Counted from the first letter of the stretch, positions 14,296 through 24,431 are shown. The stretch is 64,000 bases of DNA from Pseudomonas lini (GCF_030812475.1 NZ_JAUSSR010000002.1:496001-560000), one strand, 5' to 3'. A program made the numbers and translations. Notes: generated from the letters alone by a model not told the origin.

Positions 14296-16953
14296 TCAAG
14301 CCAGGCTCTTGCTGACCACTTCAAACACGTCGCTGGACAATTGACCCGAAGCACGAATCCGCTCCAGTTCCCCTTTCATCAACGCCTGACGCGCGTCATC
14401 GTATTTGCGCCAGCGAGTCAACGGCGCCAATTGCCGGGAGGCGATCTGCGGGTTGAACCCGTCCAGCTCGATCACCAGATCGGTCAGGAACCGATACCCG
14501 GAACCGTCCGCCGCATGGAAGTTGATCAGGTTCTGCCCGGCAAATGTACCGATCAGTGCCCGGACCTTGTTCGGGTTCTTGATGTTGAACGCAGGATGCT
14601 GCATCAACTGGCGAACCCGCTCCAGACCACCCGGCAAGGTGCTGCCGGCCTGGACGCTGAACCACTGATCCATGACCAGCGGATTGTCCTTGAAGTGCTC
14701 GGCAAAACTCGCCAGGGCGGTCGCCTTCTGCTCCTCGAACGGAGAGTTCACCAGCACCGCCAGCGCGGTCAGGCGCTCGGTCATGTTGTCGCTGGTCTCG
14801 AACTGCTCGAGCGTCGCCGCCAACACTTCCGGCTTGCCGGTGAGCATCAGGTACGACAGCGCAATGTTCTGCAAAGCGCGACGCGCGAAGTGCTCGGCTT
14901 CGGCGACATAGGGGGTCTGTTTCGAGAGATCGCGATTAGCCTGGTAACGCAGCCACAGCGCCTCGAACAAGCCTTCCGCCAATTGTTGACGGACAAACTC
15001 GCGGGCGATGTGGATCGCGTCGACGTCAGCCACTTCGCTGATCTCGGTCAGATAGGCTTCGCCCGGCAGCGAGAGCATTTCGGCGACCATCGCCTGATCC
15101 AGGGTCTCGTCCGACAGCACCGTGCGCAAGGCGCAAATCAAACGCTGGTCGAGCACCAGCGTCTCGCCCTTCTGGTGATCGGCGATCAGCTCCTGCAAGA
15201 CCTGAACCGACAATTGCTGACCGGCATCCCAGCGATTAAAGCCGTCGCTGTCATGCTGCATCAAAAACATCAGCTGGTCGCGATCGTACGGAAAGCTCAG
15301 CTTCACCGGGGCCGAGAAGCCGCGCAGCAATGAAGGCAGTGGTTTTTCAGCAATGTCGACAAAGGTGAAGGTCTGCTCGGCTTCGGTCACCGAAATGACC
15401 CGCGATGTCCCTTGAGCAGTGGCTTCGCCGCAAAGGCGCAGGGCAATCTCCCCGCCCTTGCTGTCCAGCAGGCCCAATTCGACCGGGATCACGAATGGCA
15501 GCTTTTCGACCTTGTCCGGGGTTTGCGGGCAGCTCTGGCGAAAGGTCAGGCTGTAGGTTTTCGCTGCGGCGTCGTAGGACTCGCTCACCGCCAACCGCGG
15601 CGTGCCGGCCTGGCTGTACCAGCGCTTGAACTGGGTCAGGTCGACCCCGTTGGCGTCTTCCATGGCCTTGATGAAATCGTCGCAAGTCACCGCCTGGCCG
15701 TCATGACGTTCGAAGTACAGGTCGCTGCCTTTGCGAAAGCCGTCGGCGCCGAGCAAGGTGTGGATCATGCCGACCACTTCAGAGCCCTTTTCGTACACGG
15801 TCAGGGTGTAGAAGTTGGAGATCTCGATGAAGCTGTCCGGGCGCACGGCGTGGGCCATGGGACCGGCGTCTTCGGCGAACTGGTGGGTGCGCAGGTAGGC
15901 CACGTCCTGGATGCGCTTGACCGTCGCCGAGTTCATGTCGGCGGAGAAGCCGGAATCGCGGAATACGGTGAAGCCTTCCTTGAGCGACAACTGGAACCAG
16001 TCGCGGCAGGTCACGCGGTTGCCCGACCAGTTATGGAAGTATTCGTGGGCGACGATCGCCTCGACCCTCTGGTGCGCGGCGTCGGTGGCGGTTTCGGCCT
16101 TCGCCAGCACGGCGCTGGAGTTGAAGATGTTGAGGCCCTTGTTTTCCATGGCGCCCATGTTGAAGTCGTTGACCGCAACGATCATGAAGATGTCCAGGTC
16201 GTATTCGCGACCATAGACCTCTTCGTCCCAGCGCATGGACTTCTTCAGGCTGTTCATGGCGTGCTGGCACTTGTCGATGTTTTCCGGCTCGACGTAGATG
16301 CGCAGCGCCACGGAGCGCTCGGTCATGGTGGTGAACGTGTCTTCGACGCACCACAGGTCACCGGCCACCAGCGCGAACAGGTAGGCCGGTTTCTTGAACG
16401 GGTCTTCCCAGGTCGCCCAGTGCCGGCCATCTTCGCCGGGACCCGAGGCAATCGGGTTGCCGTTGGACAGCAGCACCGGATAGCTGTGCTGCTCGGCGAC
16501 GACCGTGGTGGTGAACGTGCTCATCACGTCCGGGCGGTCGAGGTAATAGGTGATCTTGCGGAAGCCTTCGGCCTCGCACTGGGTGCAGAACATCGTGCCG
16601 GACTTGTACAGGCCTTCCAGCGCGGTGTTGGTTTCCGGGTGGATCCTGACGCTGGTGTCGACCGTGAAGGTGGTGCTGGTCGGCTGCAGGGTCAGGTCAT
16701 TCTCCGTCAGCTGATAGTCCGCAAGGCCCAGCTCACGATCAGCCAGGGTCACCGACAGCAGTTCGAGTTGCTGGCCGTCCAGCACCAGCGGCGGCAGGCC
16801 AGGCCCACGCTCGGGATTGCGGCGCATCACCAGTTGCGCATGGACCAGGCTGTGGTCCTCGAACAACTCGAAGGTCAGGTGCGTCTCGTCGATCAGGTAT
16901 TCGGGGGCCTGATAGTCCTTCAGGTAAATCATCTTCGGTTGTTCGGTGCGCAT
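14296..16953 (-). CDS. pepN: Aminopeptidase N (M1 zinc metallopeptidase)
   Basis: An 885-residue cytosolic enzyme that removes N-terminal amino acids from peptides. The exopeptidase motif GAMEN is at residues 267-271 and the zinc site HEYFH at 303-307. The third ligand glutamate follows in SLKEGFTVFRD. The length and the four-domain arrangement match gamma-proteobacterial PepN. The ATG at 16953 has an aagga ribosome site. It lies 10 bp downstream of the DUF2797 gene and is the last gene of that transcription direction before the composite repeat. The gene order pepN, DUF2797, DUF1315, rhomboid and onward is, from memory, the same in P. aeruginosa. Confidence 0.97.
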   Translation of the reverse strand: MRTEQPKMIYLKDYQAPEYLIDETHLTFELFEDHSLVHAQLVMRRNPERGPGLPPLVLDGQQLELLSVTLADRELGLADYQLTENDLTLQPTSTTFTVDTSVRIHPETNTALEGLYKSGTMFCTQCEAEGFRKITYYLDRPDVMSTFTTTVVAEQHSYPVLLSNGNPIASGPGEDGRHWATWEDPFKKPAYLFALVAGDLWCVEDTFTTMTERSVALRIYVEPENIDKCQHAMNSLKKSMRWDEEVYGREYDLDIFMIVAVNDFNMGAMENKGLNIFNSSAVLAKAETATDAAHQRVEAIVAHEYFHNWSGNRVTCRDWFQLSLKEGFTVFRDSGFSADMNSATVKRIQDVAYLRTHQFAEDAGPMAHAVRPDSFIEISNFYTLTVYEKGSEVVGMIHTLLGADGFRKGSDLYFERHDGQAVTCDDFIKAMEDANGVDLTQFKRWYSQAGTPRLAVSESYDAAAKTYSLTFRQSCPQTPDKVEKLPFVIPVELGLLDSKGGEIALRLCGEATAQGTSRVISVTEAEQTFTFVDIAEKPLPSLLRGFSAPVKLSFPYDRDQLMFLMQHDSDGFNRWDAGQQLSVQVLQELIADHQKGETLVLDQRLICALRTVLSDETLDQAMVAEMLSLPGEAYLTEISEVADVDAIHIAREFVRQQLAEGLFEALWLRYQANRDLSKQTPYVAEAEHFARRALQNIALSYLMLTGKPEVLAATLEQFETSDNMTERLTALAVLVNSPFEEQKATALASFAEHFKDNPLVMDQWFSVQAGSTLPGGLERVRQLMQHPAFNIKNPNKVRALIGTFAGQNLINFHAADGSGYRFLTDLVIELDGFNPQIASRQLAPLTRWRKYDDARQALMKGELERIRASGQLSSDVFEVVSKSLA

Positions 16954-16963
16954 GCTGGAGTCC

Positions 16964-17794
16964 TTACTGATGCACGGCGAGCTGATAGGCCGTGTACTTG
17001 CGAATATTGATCACGCCGGTGTCGAAAATCAGGTATTGGCCCTTGATTCCCAACAGCGTGCCTTCGGCAATCGGGTTCTTGTCCAGGTTGAAACTGACAA
17101 TCTTCGCCGGGTATTGCTCGATCGGGTAGCGGATTTCGAGCGGTTCGACATCGGCAATAGTCTGGATTGCCTGCAGGCCGAATCGTTCCTGCAAACCTTG
17201 TAAACCGTCGGCGCAGCTGTCAAACAGCTGATCGCGAACCTGGGCCAGGTCCACCGCGATCGCATCGCCCTTGAGTAAAGCACGCCAATTGGTCTTGTCC
17301 GCCACCTGGCTGCGAAACAGGTCTTCGACGAAGCCCGACTGCTGGCGGGTCGAGACGCGCATGATCGGCAGTGCCTGACTGGCGCCCTGATCGATCCAGC
17401 GGGTCGGCAACTGGGTCGCACGGGTAATGCCGACCTTCACCCCCGACGAGTTGGACAGGTACACGATGTGATCGGTCATGCAGAACTGCTCGCCCCACGC
17501 CGGCTCCCGGCATGTGCCGGCGTCATAGTGGCAACGCTCCGGGCTCATGATGCAGAGGTCGCACTGCGCCAGTTTGGTCATGCACGGGTAGCAATAACCC
17601 TGGCTGAAACTGGTTTTGGTCTTGCGTCCGCAGTGGGAGCAGAAGATCGCCCCCAGGTATTCCAGGCGCACCGTGGTGCCGATCAAGGGATTGACCGGTA
17701 CCTCGACCTCGTCCAGACGAAACGCGTATTGCACGTTCGGCCCGTCCAGGCGCGCCGACATTTTGCTGATTGCACCGCGGCCGATCTCGATCAA
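16964..17794 (-). CDS. DUF2797 family protein
   Basis: A 276-residue protein of unknown function. A cysteine-rich block near residues 52-95 (CSHCGRKTKTSFSQGYCYPC, then CDLC and further cysteines) predicts zinc binding. It is followed by a domain beginning DHIVYLSNSSGVKVGITR, which resembles a GIY-YIG-like nuclease fold; that resemblance is my inference. Its ATG overlaps the end of the DUF1315 gene by four bases (ATGA), so the two are translationally coupled. Confidence 0.8.
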   Translation of the reverse strand: MIEIGRGAISKMSARLDGPNVQYAFRLDEVEVPVNPLIGTTVRLEYLGAIFCSHCGRKTKTSFSQGYCYPCMTKLAQCDLCIMSPERCHYDAGTCREPAWGEQFCMTDHIVYLSNSSGVKVGITRATQLPTRWIDQGASQALPIMRVSTRQQSGFVEDLFRSQVADKTNWRALLKGDAIAVDLAQVRDQLFDSCADGLQGLQERFGLQAIQTIADVEPLEIRYPIEQYPAKIVSFNLDKNPIAEGTLLGIKGQYLIFDTGVINIRKYTAYQLAVHQ

Positions 17795-18051
17795 TGGACA
17801 GCATCCGATTTGAACAGGATATTGGGCACTTCAATCGACTTGGAGCTGCATTCCTGCGGGCCCATGTAACCGGTGCGCTCATCTTCGGGCAGGTTCTGGA
17901 TTTCCCAGGCGATCATCGCTTGCAGCGACAGTTCCCGTTGTTCGGCGGTGAGTTTGCCACCGTCGGACCATTTGCCGATTTCCACCGCCAGTTTCAGGCT
18001 CTGGTAGATATCCGGGGTGATGTTTTTGATCATTTCGTTAAAAGAGGACAT
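17791..18051 (-). CDS. DUF1315 family protein (YeaC-like)
   Basis: An 86-residue soluble protein starting MSSFNEMIKNITPDIYQSLK, a clear match to the small DUF1315/YeaC family of unknown function. An upstream in-frame start at 18183 exists but would overlap the rhomboid gene heavily. The ATG at 18051 with a ggagacc ribosome site is preferred. It is cotranslated with DUF2797 through a four-base overlap. Confidence 0.85.
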   Translation of the reverse strand: MSSFNEMIKNITPDIYQSLKLAVEIGKWSDGGKLTAEQRELSLQAMIAWEIQNLPEDERTGYMGPQECSSKSIEVPNILFKSDAVH

Positions 18052-18085
18052 CAAGGTCTCCGCGTTCTTCAAGACACAACTGAAT

Positions 18086-18955
18086 TTAGACAGCCAGTTT
18101 ACGGCGGTTGTACAAACCACCCAACAGACCGGTGAGGCATCCGATGAGTAACCCGCTGACGTGGGCCGCATTGGCGATTTCACCGAAGCCGATCATCGAG
18201 ACCAGCCCGGACAGGCAGAGCAGCAGCCACACCAGCATCATCACCAGCACGCCACGCGGCAGGCGATAGGCCGGATTCGGCGACAGCATCTGGAAAATCC
18301 AGCAATGCCCCAGCAGACCGTACAGGACACCGGACAATCCGCCGAACAGGGTCGGACCGCTGAAAACGAACTGGGTATAGTTGGACACCAGGCTGAACAG
18401 CAAGGTCAGGCCGATCAGGTTGATGCTGCCCTGGCGCGACTCGATGCGCCGCCCCAGTTCCCAGTACCACATGCCGTTCATGGCCAGGTGCAGGATGCCG
18501 AAATGGATCAGCATCGGCGTCACCAGGCGCCACCACTGCCCCGCCGCCAGGCTGTCGGCCAACGGCACGAAATGGAGGTAGTCACCAACGATGCGGAAAT
18601 CGAGAAAGGTCAGCCAGCGCATCGTGTCGAAGTTTGCGCCCAGCAGCGTCACCGCGCCGACCAGCAGGCTCAGCACCAGCACCAGTGCCGTCGCCCTGGC
18701 ATGGCGCAGTTGCTCGACAAAACCGGGGCGGCTGGTGGTTGGCGCTACGGGGATGTCCAGTTGTTGATCGGGATCGCCCGCCGGGAAACGTTCGTATAAC
18801 GAACGCACGTCTTCACTGATGTTCGCCGGCACCCACAGTACCTGCTCCCCCGCCTCTTCACTGACCCGATGCGGCACCTGCATGCGTTGCAGCAACTTGA
18901 CGAAGCCACTCAGATCCACCGCCAGGGGCAGGCGCAATACGGCGACGGCACTCAT
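18086..18955 (-). CDS. glpG: Rhomboid intramembrane serine protease, GlpG-like
   Basis: A 289-residue protein: a cytoplasmic N-terminal domain of about 85 residues, then six or more membrane helices. The catalytic dyad is visible as Ser208 in GGLSGVLYG and His265 in NAAHVSG. His156 and Asn160 in HFGILHLAMN supply the oxyanion site, as in E. coli GlpG. It cleaves transmembrane segments of other proteins; the substrates here are unknown. Its ATG overlaps the metallophosphoesterase stop by four bases, so it belongs to the nadK-led transcription unit. Confidence 0.9.
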   Translation of the reverse strand: MSAVAVLRLPLAVDLSGFVKLLQRMQVPHRVSEEAGEQVLWVPANISEDVRSLYERFPAGDPDQQLDIPVAPTTSRPGFVEQLRHARATALVLVLSLLVGAVTLLGANFDTMRWLTFLDFRIVGDYLHFVPLADSLAAGQWWRLVTPMLIHFGILHLAMNGMWYWELGRRIESRQGSINLIGLTLLFSLVSNYTQFVFSGPTLFGGLSGVLYGLLGHCWIFQMLSPNPAYRLPRGVLVMMLVWLLLCLSGLVSMIGFGEIANAAHVSGLLIGCLTGLLGGLYNRRKLAV

Positions 18956-19923
18956 TGCAACACCTCCGGACGCTCGACATCGACCCAGACGAATTTATGC
19001 GGGTCGAGGCGGGTTTCCTGATCCAGGCGATAGGCAACCAGTTTGCCGTAGAGCACTGCGCTGTAGTCCAGGCAGGCCAGGTTCGGCCGGATCGGCGCCG
19101 GTTTGCCGCTGCGCCAGTAATGACCGACAAACAGCAGAGGTTCATCGGCGCCATAGCGCAGCAAGGTGTTTTTTTCTGTGGACGACAAGGGGGTTTGCGC
19201 CACGGGCTCTGGCAAGGCATCAGGCTGGAACACGATGTCTCCGTAGGTTTGCGGATCGTCTTCCCAGAACTTGGTCCGAAAGAACGACCGTGTCAGGCCA
19301 TCGCCGCTGGTCATGGTCAGCCCATGGGGCAAGCGCATGTCGGTGCCGCGCAGCAAGCGATCGAATACGGTGCAGGCAAAGCTGCCGGGCAACGCCGAGG
19401 CCTGGAGGAAATGCTCATCGACGCAACCGTTGGAGAACAGCGCCCGCAGCGGTTCGATCAGGCCGGCATCCCAGCAGGCATGCACGACCCGGAAGCGCCC
19501 GGCATCGATGAACAAGGGCAATTCATAGAACCATTGCAGGAAGTCGTGCCAATCCGCGGGGTGGTGTTCGAACTGGGTCAGGGTCTCGTTGAGCAGCCGG
19601 GCATGGCGCGGCGTGTGTTCACGGACGTATTGCTTGCCGCTGCCCGGCAGCGCCGGGGTGCTCCAGCCCAGGGCGTTGAATTCATGGTTGCCCATGATGC
19701 ACAGCGCCTGGCCGGCCTCGACCATGTCGTGGACGATGTGCAGCGCCTCGCGAATCCGCGGGCCGCGGTCGATGATGTCGCCGACGAACACCACCATGCG
19801 CGACGGATGCCGCCACACGCCGCCTTGTTTTTGATAGCCGAGTCGGTCGAGCAAGTGCTCCAGGGTCAGGGCGCAACCGTGCACGTCACCGATCAGGTCG
19901 TAGCTTCGCGCGGGATCGAGCAT
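18952..19923 (-). CDS. Metallophosphoesterase
   Basis: A 323-residue calcineurin-like phosphoesterase. Metal-binding motifs appear in order: GDVHG (about residue 12), GDIIDRGP (about 49) and GNHEF (about 82), with a later histidine in FVGHYW. The start chosen, ATG at 19923, overlaps the nadK stop in a TGATG and follows ggagg at good spacing. An ATG at 19974 lies inside nadK and is rejected. The family includes protein phosphatases and dinucleotide polyphosphate hydrolases; the real substrate cannot be told from sequence. Confidence 0.85.
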   Translation of the reverse strand: MLDPARSYDLIGDVHGCALTLEHLLDRLGYQKQGGVWRHPSRMVVFVGDIIDRGPRIREALHIVHDMVEAGQALCIMGNHEFNALGWSTPALPGSGKQYVREHTPRHARLLNETLTQFEHHPADWHDFLQWFYELPLFIDAGRFRVVHACWDAGLIEPLRALFSNGCVDEHFLQASALPGSFACTVFDRLLRGTDMRLPHGLTMTSGDGLTRSFFRTKFWEDDPQTYGDIVFQPDALPEPVAQTPLSSTEKNTLLRYGADEPLLFVGHYWRSGKPAPIRPNLACLDYSAVLYGKLVAYRLDQETRLDPHKFVWVDVERPEVLQ

Positions 19924-20813
19924 CAGTCGCCTCCACCACCCAACCGGCTGCCCCAGCCGAGCTTGGTCCGGCACACCTCATAGTAGTTGTGGTCGAGTGG
20001 ATGAATCAGCCGCAACTTCTGCGCTTTCTTGTTGATGGTAATGGTGTCGCCGGGCGCGCAGGTGAAATGGTTCTGCCCGTCACAGGAGACTTGCGGGTAG
20101 ATCTGCATATCCTTGGACACGACGATTTTCAGCTCACTGTTGCCATCGACCACGATCGGCCTGCCAGACAAGGTATGGGGGTACATCGGCACAATCACAA
20201 TGGCGTCGAGCTTGGGGTGCATGATCGGGCCGCCCGCCGACAGCGCATACGCCGTCGAGCCGGTTGGCGTGGAGACGATCAGGCCGTCGGCCTTCTGGCT
20301 GCAGACGAACTGGCCGTCGATGTACAGCTCGAATTCGATCATCCGCGTCGATTTGCCCGGGTGCAGCACCACGTCGTTCAGCGCATCGCCCTGGCCAATC
20401 GCCTCGGCATGGCGGCGGACTTCGGCCTGCAGCAGGAAGCGGTTTTCCACCAGGTAGTGGCCGTCGAGCACTTCGGCGACTTTCACTTCCAGTTCATCGG
20501 GGCGGATATCGGTGAGGAAACCCAGGCTGCCGCGGTTGATGCCCAGCACCGGGATATTGTGTCGGGCCAGCGCGCGAGCGGCGCCCAACAGGCTGCCGTC
20601 ACCGCCGACCACAATCACCATGTCACAGACTTCGCCGAGCATCTTGCGGGACGAGGTTTGCAGGCCATGGCCGGGCAAGACTTCGGCAATGGTGTCTTCG
20701 AGGATCACGTGCAGGTGACGATCGAGCAGAAACCGTTTCAGTCGGCGGACGGTATCCAGCACCTGGGAACTGCCCAGGCGACCGATGATGCCGATATTAC
20801 GAAATTGCTCCAT
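19923..20813 (-). CDS. nadK: NAD kinase
   Basis: A 296-residue cytosolic enzyme that phosphorylates NAD to NADP. The ATP/NAD-kinase signature GGDGS is at residues 70-74. It is followed by NDVV and the conserved VSTPTGSTAYALSAGGPI segment. The ATG at 20813 (MEQFRNIGIIGR) is chosen over an upstream extension to 20888 because it matches the usual family start. It heads the leftward block nadK, metallophosphoesterase, rhomboid, DUF1315, DUF2797, pepN and is divergent from the DUF1853 gene. Confidence 0.96.
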   Translation of the reverse strand: MEQFRNIGIIGRLGSSQVLDTVRRLKRFLLDRHLHVILEDTIAEVLPGHGLQTSSRKMLGEVCDMVIVVGGDGSLLGAARALARHNIPVLGINRGSLGFLTDIRPDELEVKVAEVLDGHYLVENRFLLQAEVRRHAEAIGQGDALNDVVLHPGKSTRMIEFELYIDGQFVCSQKADGLIVSTPTGSTAYALSAGGPIMHPKLDAIVIVPMYPHTLSGRPIVVDGNSELKIVVSKDMQIYPQVSCDGQNHFTCAPGDTITINKKAQKLRLIHPLDHNYYEVCRTKLGWGSRLGGGGD

Positions 20814-20921
20814 GGGGTTCCTGCGAGGCCGGCGAAAAACACGATTATGGGCGAAAGCGCGGGATAGACAAAATCCTTTCAGCCACAACGGTGTACTCGC
20901 GATTGAGGCTATGCTCGCAAG

Positions 20922-21872
20922 ATGATCCTATTTCCTGATTTGCTTCAGTTACCCCACCAGTTGCGCCACCCTGAAGTGCGCGACCTGGCGTGGGTCATCC
21001 TCGCGCCGCCCATGCTCGGCGATACGCCGTGGCCGCAACGCCATCCGCTGGCCGGCAGTGACTGGGTGCAGGCGCCGCAGCGGCTGGAGCAGTGGCTGCG
21101 GCAGCTCGATCGCGACAGTTATGACTTGCTGCACTGGCTGGCCCAGGCCCGGACCCGGCGCCTGGGCTTGTATTATGAACGTCTGTGGCAGTACGCGGTG
21201 CGCCACGCACCGGGCATTGAACTGATCGCCGCCAACCTGCCGATCCGCCGCGAGGGTCACACCCTGGGTGAACTGGACATGTTGCTGCGCGATCGCGACG
21301 GCGTGCACCACCTGGAACTGGCGATCAAACTCTACCTCGGCCCGCAGAACGGCAACGGCCACGACACCGCGCAGTGGCTCGGCCCGGGCTGCCACGATCG
21401 GCTGGACCGCAAACTCGCCCACCTCAGCCAGCACCAATTGCCGATTTCCGCTCGCCCGGAAAGCCGTGAGGTGCTGGAAGCGCTGGATATCCAGCAGTTC
21501 AGTGCGCATTTGTGGCTGGGCGGCTATTTGCTGTATCCATGGCCGGGGCAGTCAGTCCCGCCTGAAGGCGCACATCCCCAACATTTGCGCGGCAGCTGGT
21601 TGCATCAGAAGGATTGGGCGGACTTTGTCGTGCAGCGTCCCTTCGGCCGCTGGCAACCCCTGCCCCGCCACGCCTGGCTGGCGCCAGCCCATTATCCGGT
21701 GGAGCAGACCTGGAGCACCGAGCAGCTGGAGGTGTGGCTCAGCGAGCTGGAGCCGCAGGCTCCGGCGCAATTGCTGGTGCGACTGGTGGAGAATGGCGAT
21801 GGGGACTGGGAGGAAGTGGAGCGATTGTTCCTGGTGGCGGATCTCTGGCCGAATGTGCCCGGTAGTGGCTGA
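20922..21872 (+). CDS. DUF1853 family protein
   Basis: A 316-residue conserved protein of unknown function. The stretch [24 protein letters not shown] (about residues 113-136) has the D, E-x-K pattern of a PD-(D/E)XK nuclease-like core, which has been proposed for DUF1853. No experimental role is known to me. It is divergent from nadK with 108 bp between starts; the same pairing is, from memory, conserved in other pseudomonads. No strong ribosome site precedes the ATG. Confidence 0.8.
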   Translation: MILFPDLLQLPHQLRHPEVRDLAWVILAPPMLGDTPWPQRHPLAGSDWVQAPQRLEQWLRQLDRDSYDLLHWLAQARTRRLGLYYERLWQYAVRHAPGIELIAANLPIRREGHTLGELDMLLRDRDGVHHLELAIKLYLGPQNGNGHDTAQWLGPGCHDRLDRKLAHLSQHQLPISARPESREVLEALDIQQFSAHLWLGGYLLYPWPGQSVPPEGAHPQHLRGSWLHQKDWADFVVQRPFGRWQPLPRHAWLAPAHYPVEQTWSTEQLEVWLSELEPQAPAQLLVRLVENGDGDWEEVERLFLVADLWPNVPGSG

Positions 21873-21889
21873 GATCTGTAGCGCCCGGG

Positions 21890-21998
21890 CCGGCCCTATC
21901 GCGGGCAAGCCCGCTCCCACAAGTTTCTCAGGTGTACACGAAACTTGTGCACACTGGAGATCACTGTGGGAGCGGGCTTGCCCGCGATGGGGTCGACC
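21890..21998. repeat. REPIN, tgtgggagc type
   Basis: Arms cgcgggcaagcccgctccca (21900 on) and its complement (to 21986) form the core. Complementarity continues outward through gaccc/gggtc-like bases. It sits between the converging ends of the DUF1853 gene and arsB. Confidence 0.88.
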
Positions 21999-22002
21999 CG
22001 GT

Positions 22003-23286
22003 CTAAACGGATAACCGCAACGCCAACGCCGCCAACGTCGCCAACAACACCGGCACCGTCAACACAATCCCGACCTTGAAGTAGTACCCCCAGCCAATCC
22101 GGATGTTCTTGCGCTGCAACACATGCAGCCACAACAACGTTGCCAGACTGCCAATCGGGGTGATTTTCGGCCCCAGGTCACTGCCGATGACGTTGGCATA
22201 GATCATCGCCTCCTTCACTACCCCTGCTGCCTGGCTGGCCTCGATCGACAACAACCCGATCAGCACTGTCGGCAAATTATTCATCATCGACGACAGCAGC
22301 GCCGTCAGCACACCGGTGCCCATGGCCGCGCCCCAGATACCGTATTCGGCAAAGCCGTCCAGCCAGCCGGCCAGATAACCGGTGAGCCCGGCGTTGCGCA
22401 GGCCGTAGACCACCAGGTACATGCCCAATGAAAAGATAACGATCTGCCAGGGCGCTTCCTTCATGACTTTGCGCGTGGATATCTTGTGGCCACGGGCAGC
22501 GATGGCCAACAGCAGCGCTGCGCACACCGCTGATATGGCGCTGATCGGAATGCCCAGCGGTTCCAGGGCGAAGCAGCCGAGCAACAGGATCGCCAAGACC
22601 GCCCAACCGGCAACAAACGTCGCCTTGTCATGGATCGCCGACGCCGGATGTTCCAACTGCTCGGGGTCGTAGTTTTTCGCAATGTCACCCCGGAAAAACC
22701 ACATCAGCATCGCCAGGGTCGCCGCAACGCTCACCAGGTTGACCGGGATCATGACCGCCGCATAACGATTGAAGGTGATGTTGAAGAAGTCCGCGGAAAC
22801 GATGTTCACCAGGTTCGACACCACCAGCGGCAGGCTCGCGGTGTCGGCGATGAAGCCGGCGCCCATGACGAATGCCAGGGTCGCCGCCGGAGAAAACCTC
22901 AGGGCCAGCAGCATGGAAATCACGATCGGCGTCAGAATCAACGCTGCGCCGTCATTGGCGAACAACGCCGCGACCAGCGCTCCGAGCAGCACCATGTAAG
23001 CGAAGAGTTTGCGTCCACTGCCCCGGCCCCAGCGCGCCACGTGCAGCGCCGCCCAGGCAAAGAACCCCGCTTCGTCCAGCAGCAGGCTGATAATGATGAG
23101 CGCGACGAAGGTGCCGGTGGCATTCCAGATGATCTGCCACACAATCGGGATATCGCCCAGGTGCACCACGCCGCAAATCAACGCCAGCACTGCGCCCAAT
23201 ACCGCACTCCAGCCGACGCCGAGGCCATTGGGTTGCCAGATCACCAGCGTGATGGTCAGCAGGAAAATCAATGACGCAATGAGCAT
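22003..23286 (-). CDS. arsB: ArsB-type arsenite/antimonite efflux pump
   Basis: A 427-residue inner-membrane protein with about eleven hydrophobic helices. It has the ArsB/NhaD ion-transporter signatures [14 protein letters not shown] in the first half and [13 protein letters not shown] plus [22 protein letters not shown] in the second. It exports arsenite using the proton gradient. Unusually, no arsR, arsC or arsH lies beside it; the next gene on the strand, 150 bp upstream, is a small FMN reductase. It could be an orphan copy or a pump of different specificity. Confidence 0.88.
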   Translation of the reverse strand: MLIASLIFLLTITLVIWQPNGLGVGWSAVLGAVLALICGVVHLGDIPIVWQIIWNATGTFVALIIISLLLDEAGFFAWAALHVARWGRGSGRKLFAYMVLLGALVAALFANDGAALILTPIVISMLLALRFSPAATLAFVMGAGFIADTASLPLVVSNLVNIVSADFFNITFNRYAAVMIPVNLVSVAATLAMLMWFFRGDIAKNYDPEQLEHPASAIHDKATFVAGWAVLAILLLGCFALEPLGIPISAISAVCAALLLAIAARGHKISTRKVMKEAPWQIVIFSLGMYLVVYGLRNAGLTGYLAGWLDGFAEYGIWGAAMGTGVLTALLSSMMNNLPTVLIGLLSIEASQAAGVVKEAMIYANVIGSDLGPKITPIGSLATLLWLHVLQRKNIRIGWGYYFKVGIVLTVPVLLATLAALALRLSV

Positions 23287-23346
23287 GCACAGCGGCCTTC
23301 AAACAGGGGGCTAAAGCGCTGATTCCGGGAGCAACCCCATTCCTGA

Positions 23347-23429
23347 TGCAGGAGCAAGCTTGCTCGCGAAGGTGTGTCAGCCACATAGGTGTCGATTGAC
23401 ACACGATCGCGAGCAAGCTGGCTCCTACA
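23347..23429. repeat. REPIN, tgtaggagc type
   Basis: Left arm tgcaggagcaagcttgctcg (tgcagg instead of tgtagg), right arm gcgagcaagctggctcctac. Spacer with tgtgtcag/ctgacaca-like inverted repeat. It lies between the FMN reductase stop and the arsB start. Confidence 0.9.
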
Positions 23430-23436
23430 GGGTTCT

Positions 23437-23997
23437 TCACAATTTCTTGTGCTGCTCGACCCATTTTCCGTAGGCATTGATGAATTTCTGCAGGAACGGC
23501 TTGACCGTCTCGGACAGCTTCCCCGCCTCGTCGAACGCCGAACCGGCGCCGCTCAAGTAGGCTTCCGGCTGCTGCATGCAGGGTACATCGAGGAACACCA
23601 TGGACTGGCGCAGGTGATGGTTGGCGCCGAAACCACCCACCGCACCCGGTGAAACACTGATCACCGCCCCCGGCTTGCCGCCCCATGCGCTCTGGCCATA
23701 GGGGCGCGAACCGACGTCGATCGCGTTCTTCAACGGCGCCGGTACCGAACGGTTGTATTCGGGGGTCACGAACAGCAACGCGTCGGATGAGCTCACTTGT
23801 TGTCGGAAAGTGCTGTAGGCTGCCGGCGGTGAAGCGCCATCGATGTCTTCGTTGTAGAGCGGCAGGTCGCCGATTTCGATGATGTTCAGCTTGAGATTCG
23901 CTGGCGCCAGGTCGGCTAAAGCCAAAGCGACCTTGCGATTGATCGATTCCTTTCTCAAGCTGCCGACCAGTACGGCGATCGTGTAGACATTGCTCAT
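23437..23997 (-). CDS. NADPH-dependent FMN reductase (ChrR/YieF type)
   Basis: A 186-residue flavodoxin-fold enzyme. The phosphate-binding loop GSLRKESINRK is at residues 12-22 and the conserved PEYNRSVPAPLKNAID is near 80-95. It reduces FMN-bound substrates such as quinones, and relatives reduce chromate. It is upstream of arsB but shorter than ArsH and lacks its extensions, so an arsenic role is not supported by sequence. A REPIN separates the two genes. Confidence 0.88.
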   Translation of the reverse strand: MSNVYTIAVLVGSLRKESINRKVALALADLAPANLKLNIIEIGDLPLYNEDIDGASPPAAYSTFRQQVSSSDALLFVTPEYNRSVPAPLKNAIDVGSRPYGQSAWGGKPGAVISVSPGAVGGFGANHHLRQSMVFLDVPCMQQPEAYLSGAGSAFDEAGKLSETVKPFLQKFINAYGKWVEQHKKL

Positions 23998-24170
23998 GGA
24001 AGATTCTCGACTGTCCGATAGAAAGAGCTAGTAGTTATAGATGACGATTCAAGCAGCGGGCCACTAAAACACCGCCCCTGACTATTTTTTTCCAGCAGGA
24101 AAACTTACTTCGCCCAACCACGGTCTACCAACCCGCAATTGAGTGATTTTTCTCCAGAGGTTCTAAGCAG

Positions 24171-24431
24171 ATGGCAGCAGTACTCGTCGGTCAGTTCCAT
24201 GCAAGAGACGCGGAAGGCCGCGTTTATCTCGTGCATGAGTTCCAGGACTCCACCCCGTCGGCAGACGGTCTTACCGGCTCGGTGCCTGTCACCACCTATA
24301 AGCTGGCCATTGGCGATCGAATGAAAAAAATCGACGACAACCGATTCCAGCTGATTCAATCGGACGTCACTATCACCCGCGAACCTGACACTTATGTCGG
24401 CCAGCTGCCGGAACCCACCGTCGCCTCATAA
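24171..24431 (+). CDS. Small conserved protein of unknown function
   Basis: An 86-residue soluble protein beginning MAAVLVGQFHARDAEGRVYL, with no signal, membrane segment or known motif. A gagg ribosome site lies about 9 bases before the ATG, and codon use matches neighbouring genes. The sequence looks like a beta-rich single domain (VYLVHEFQD, TYKLAIGDRMKKID, FQLIQSDVTI). It is flanked by the divergent FMN reductase and a downstream LysR gene. I do not recognise a family. Confidence 0.7.
   Translation: MAAVLVGQFHARDAEGRVYLVHEFQDSTPSADGLTGSVPVTTYKLAIGDRMKKIDDNRFQLIQSDVTITREPDTYVGQLPEPTVAS

Noticed and set aside
15412..17010. 532-residue plus-strand frame opposite pepN
   Set aside because: Antisense shadow; pepN is certain from its HEYFH and GAMEN motifs.
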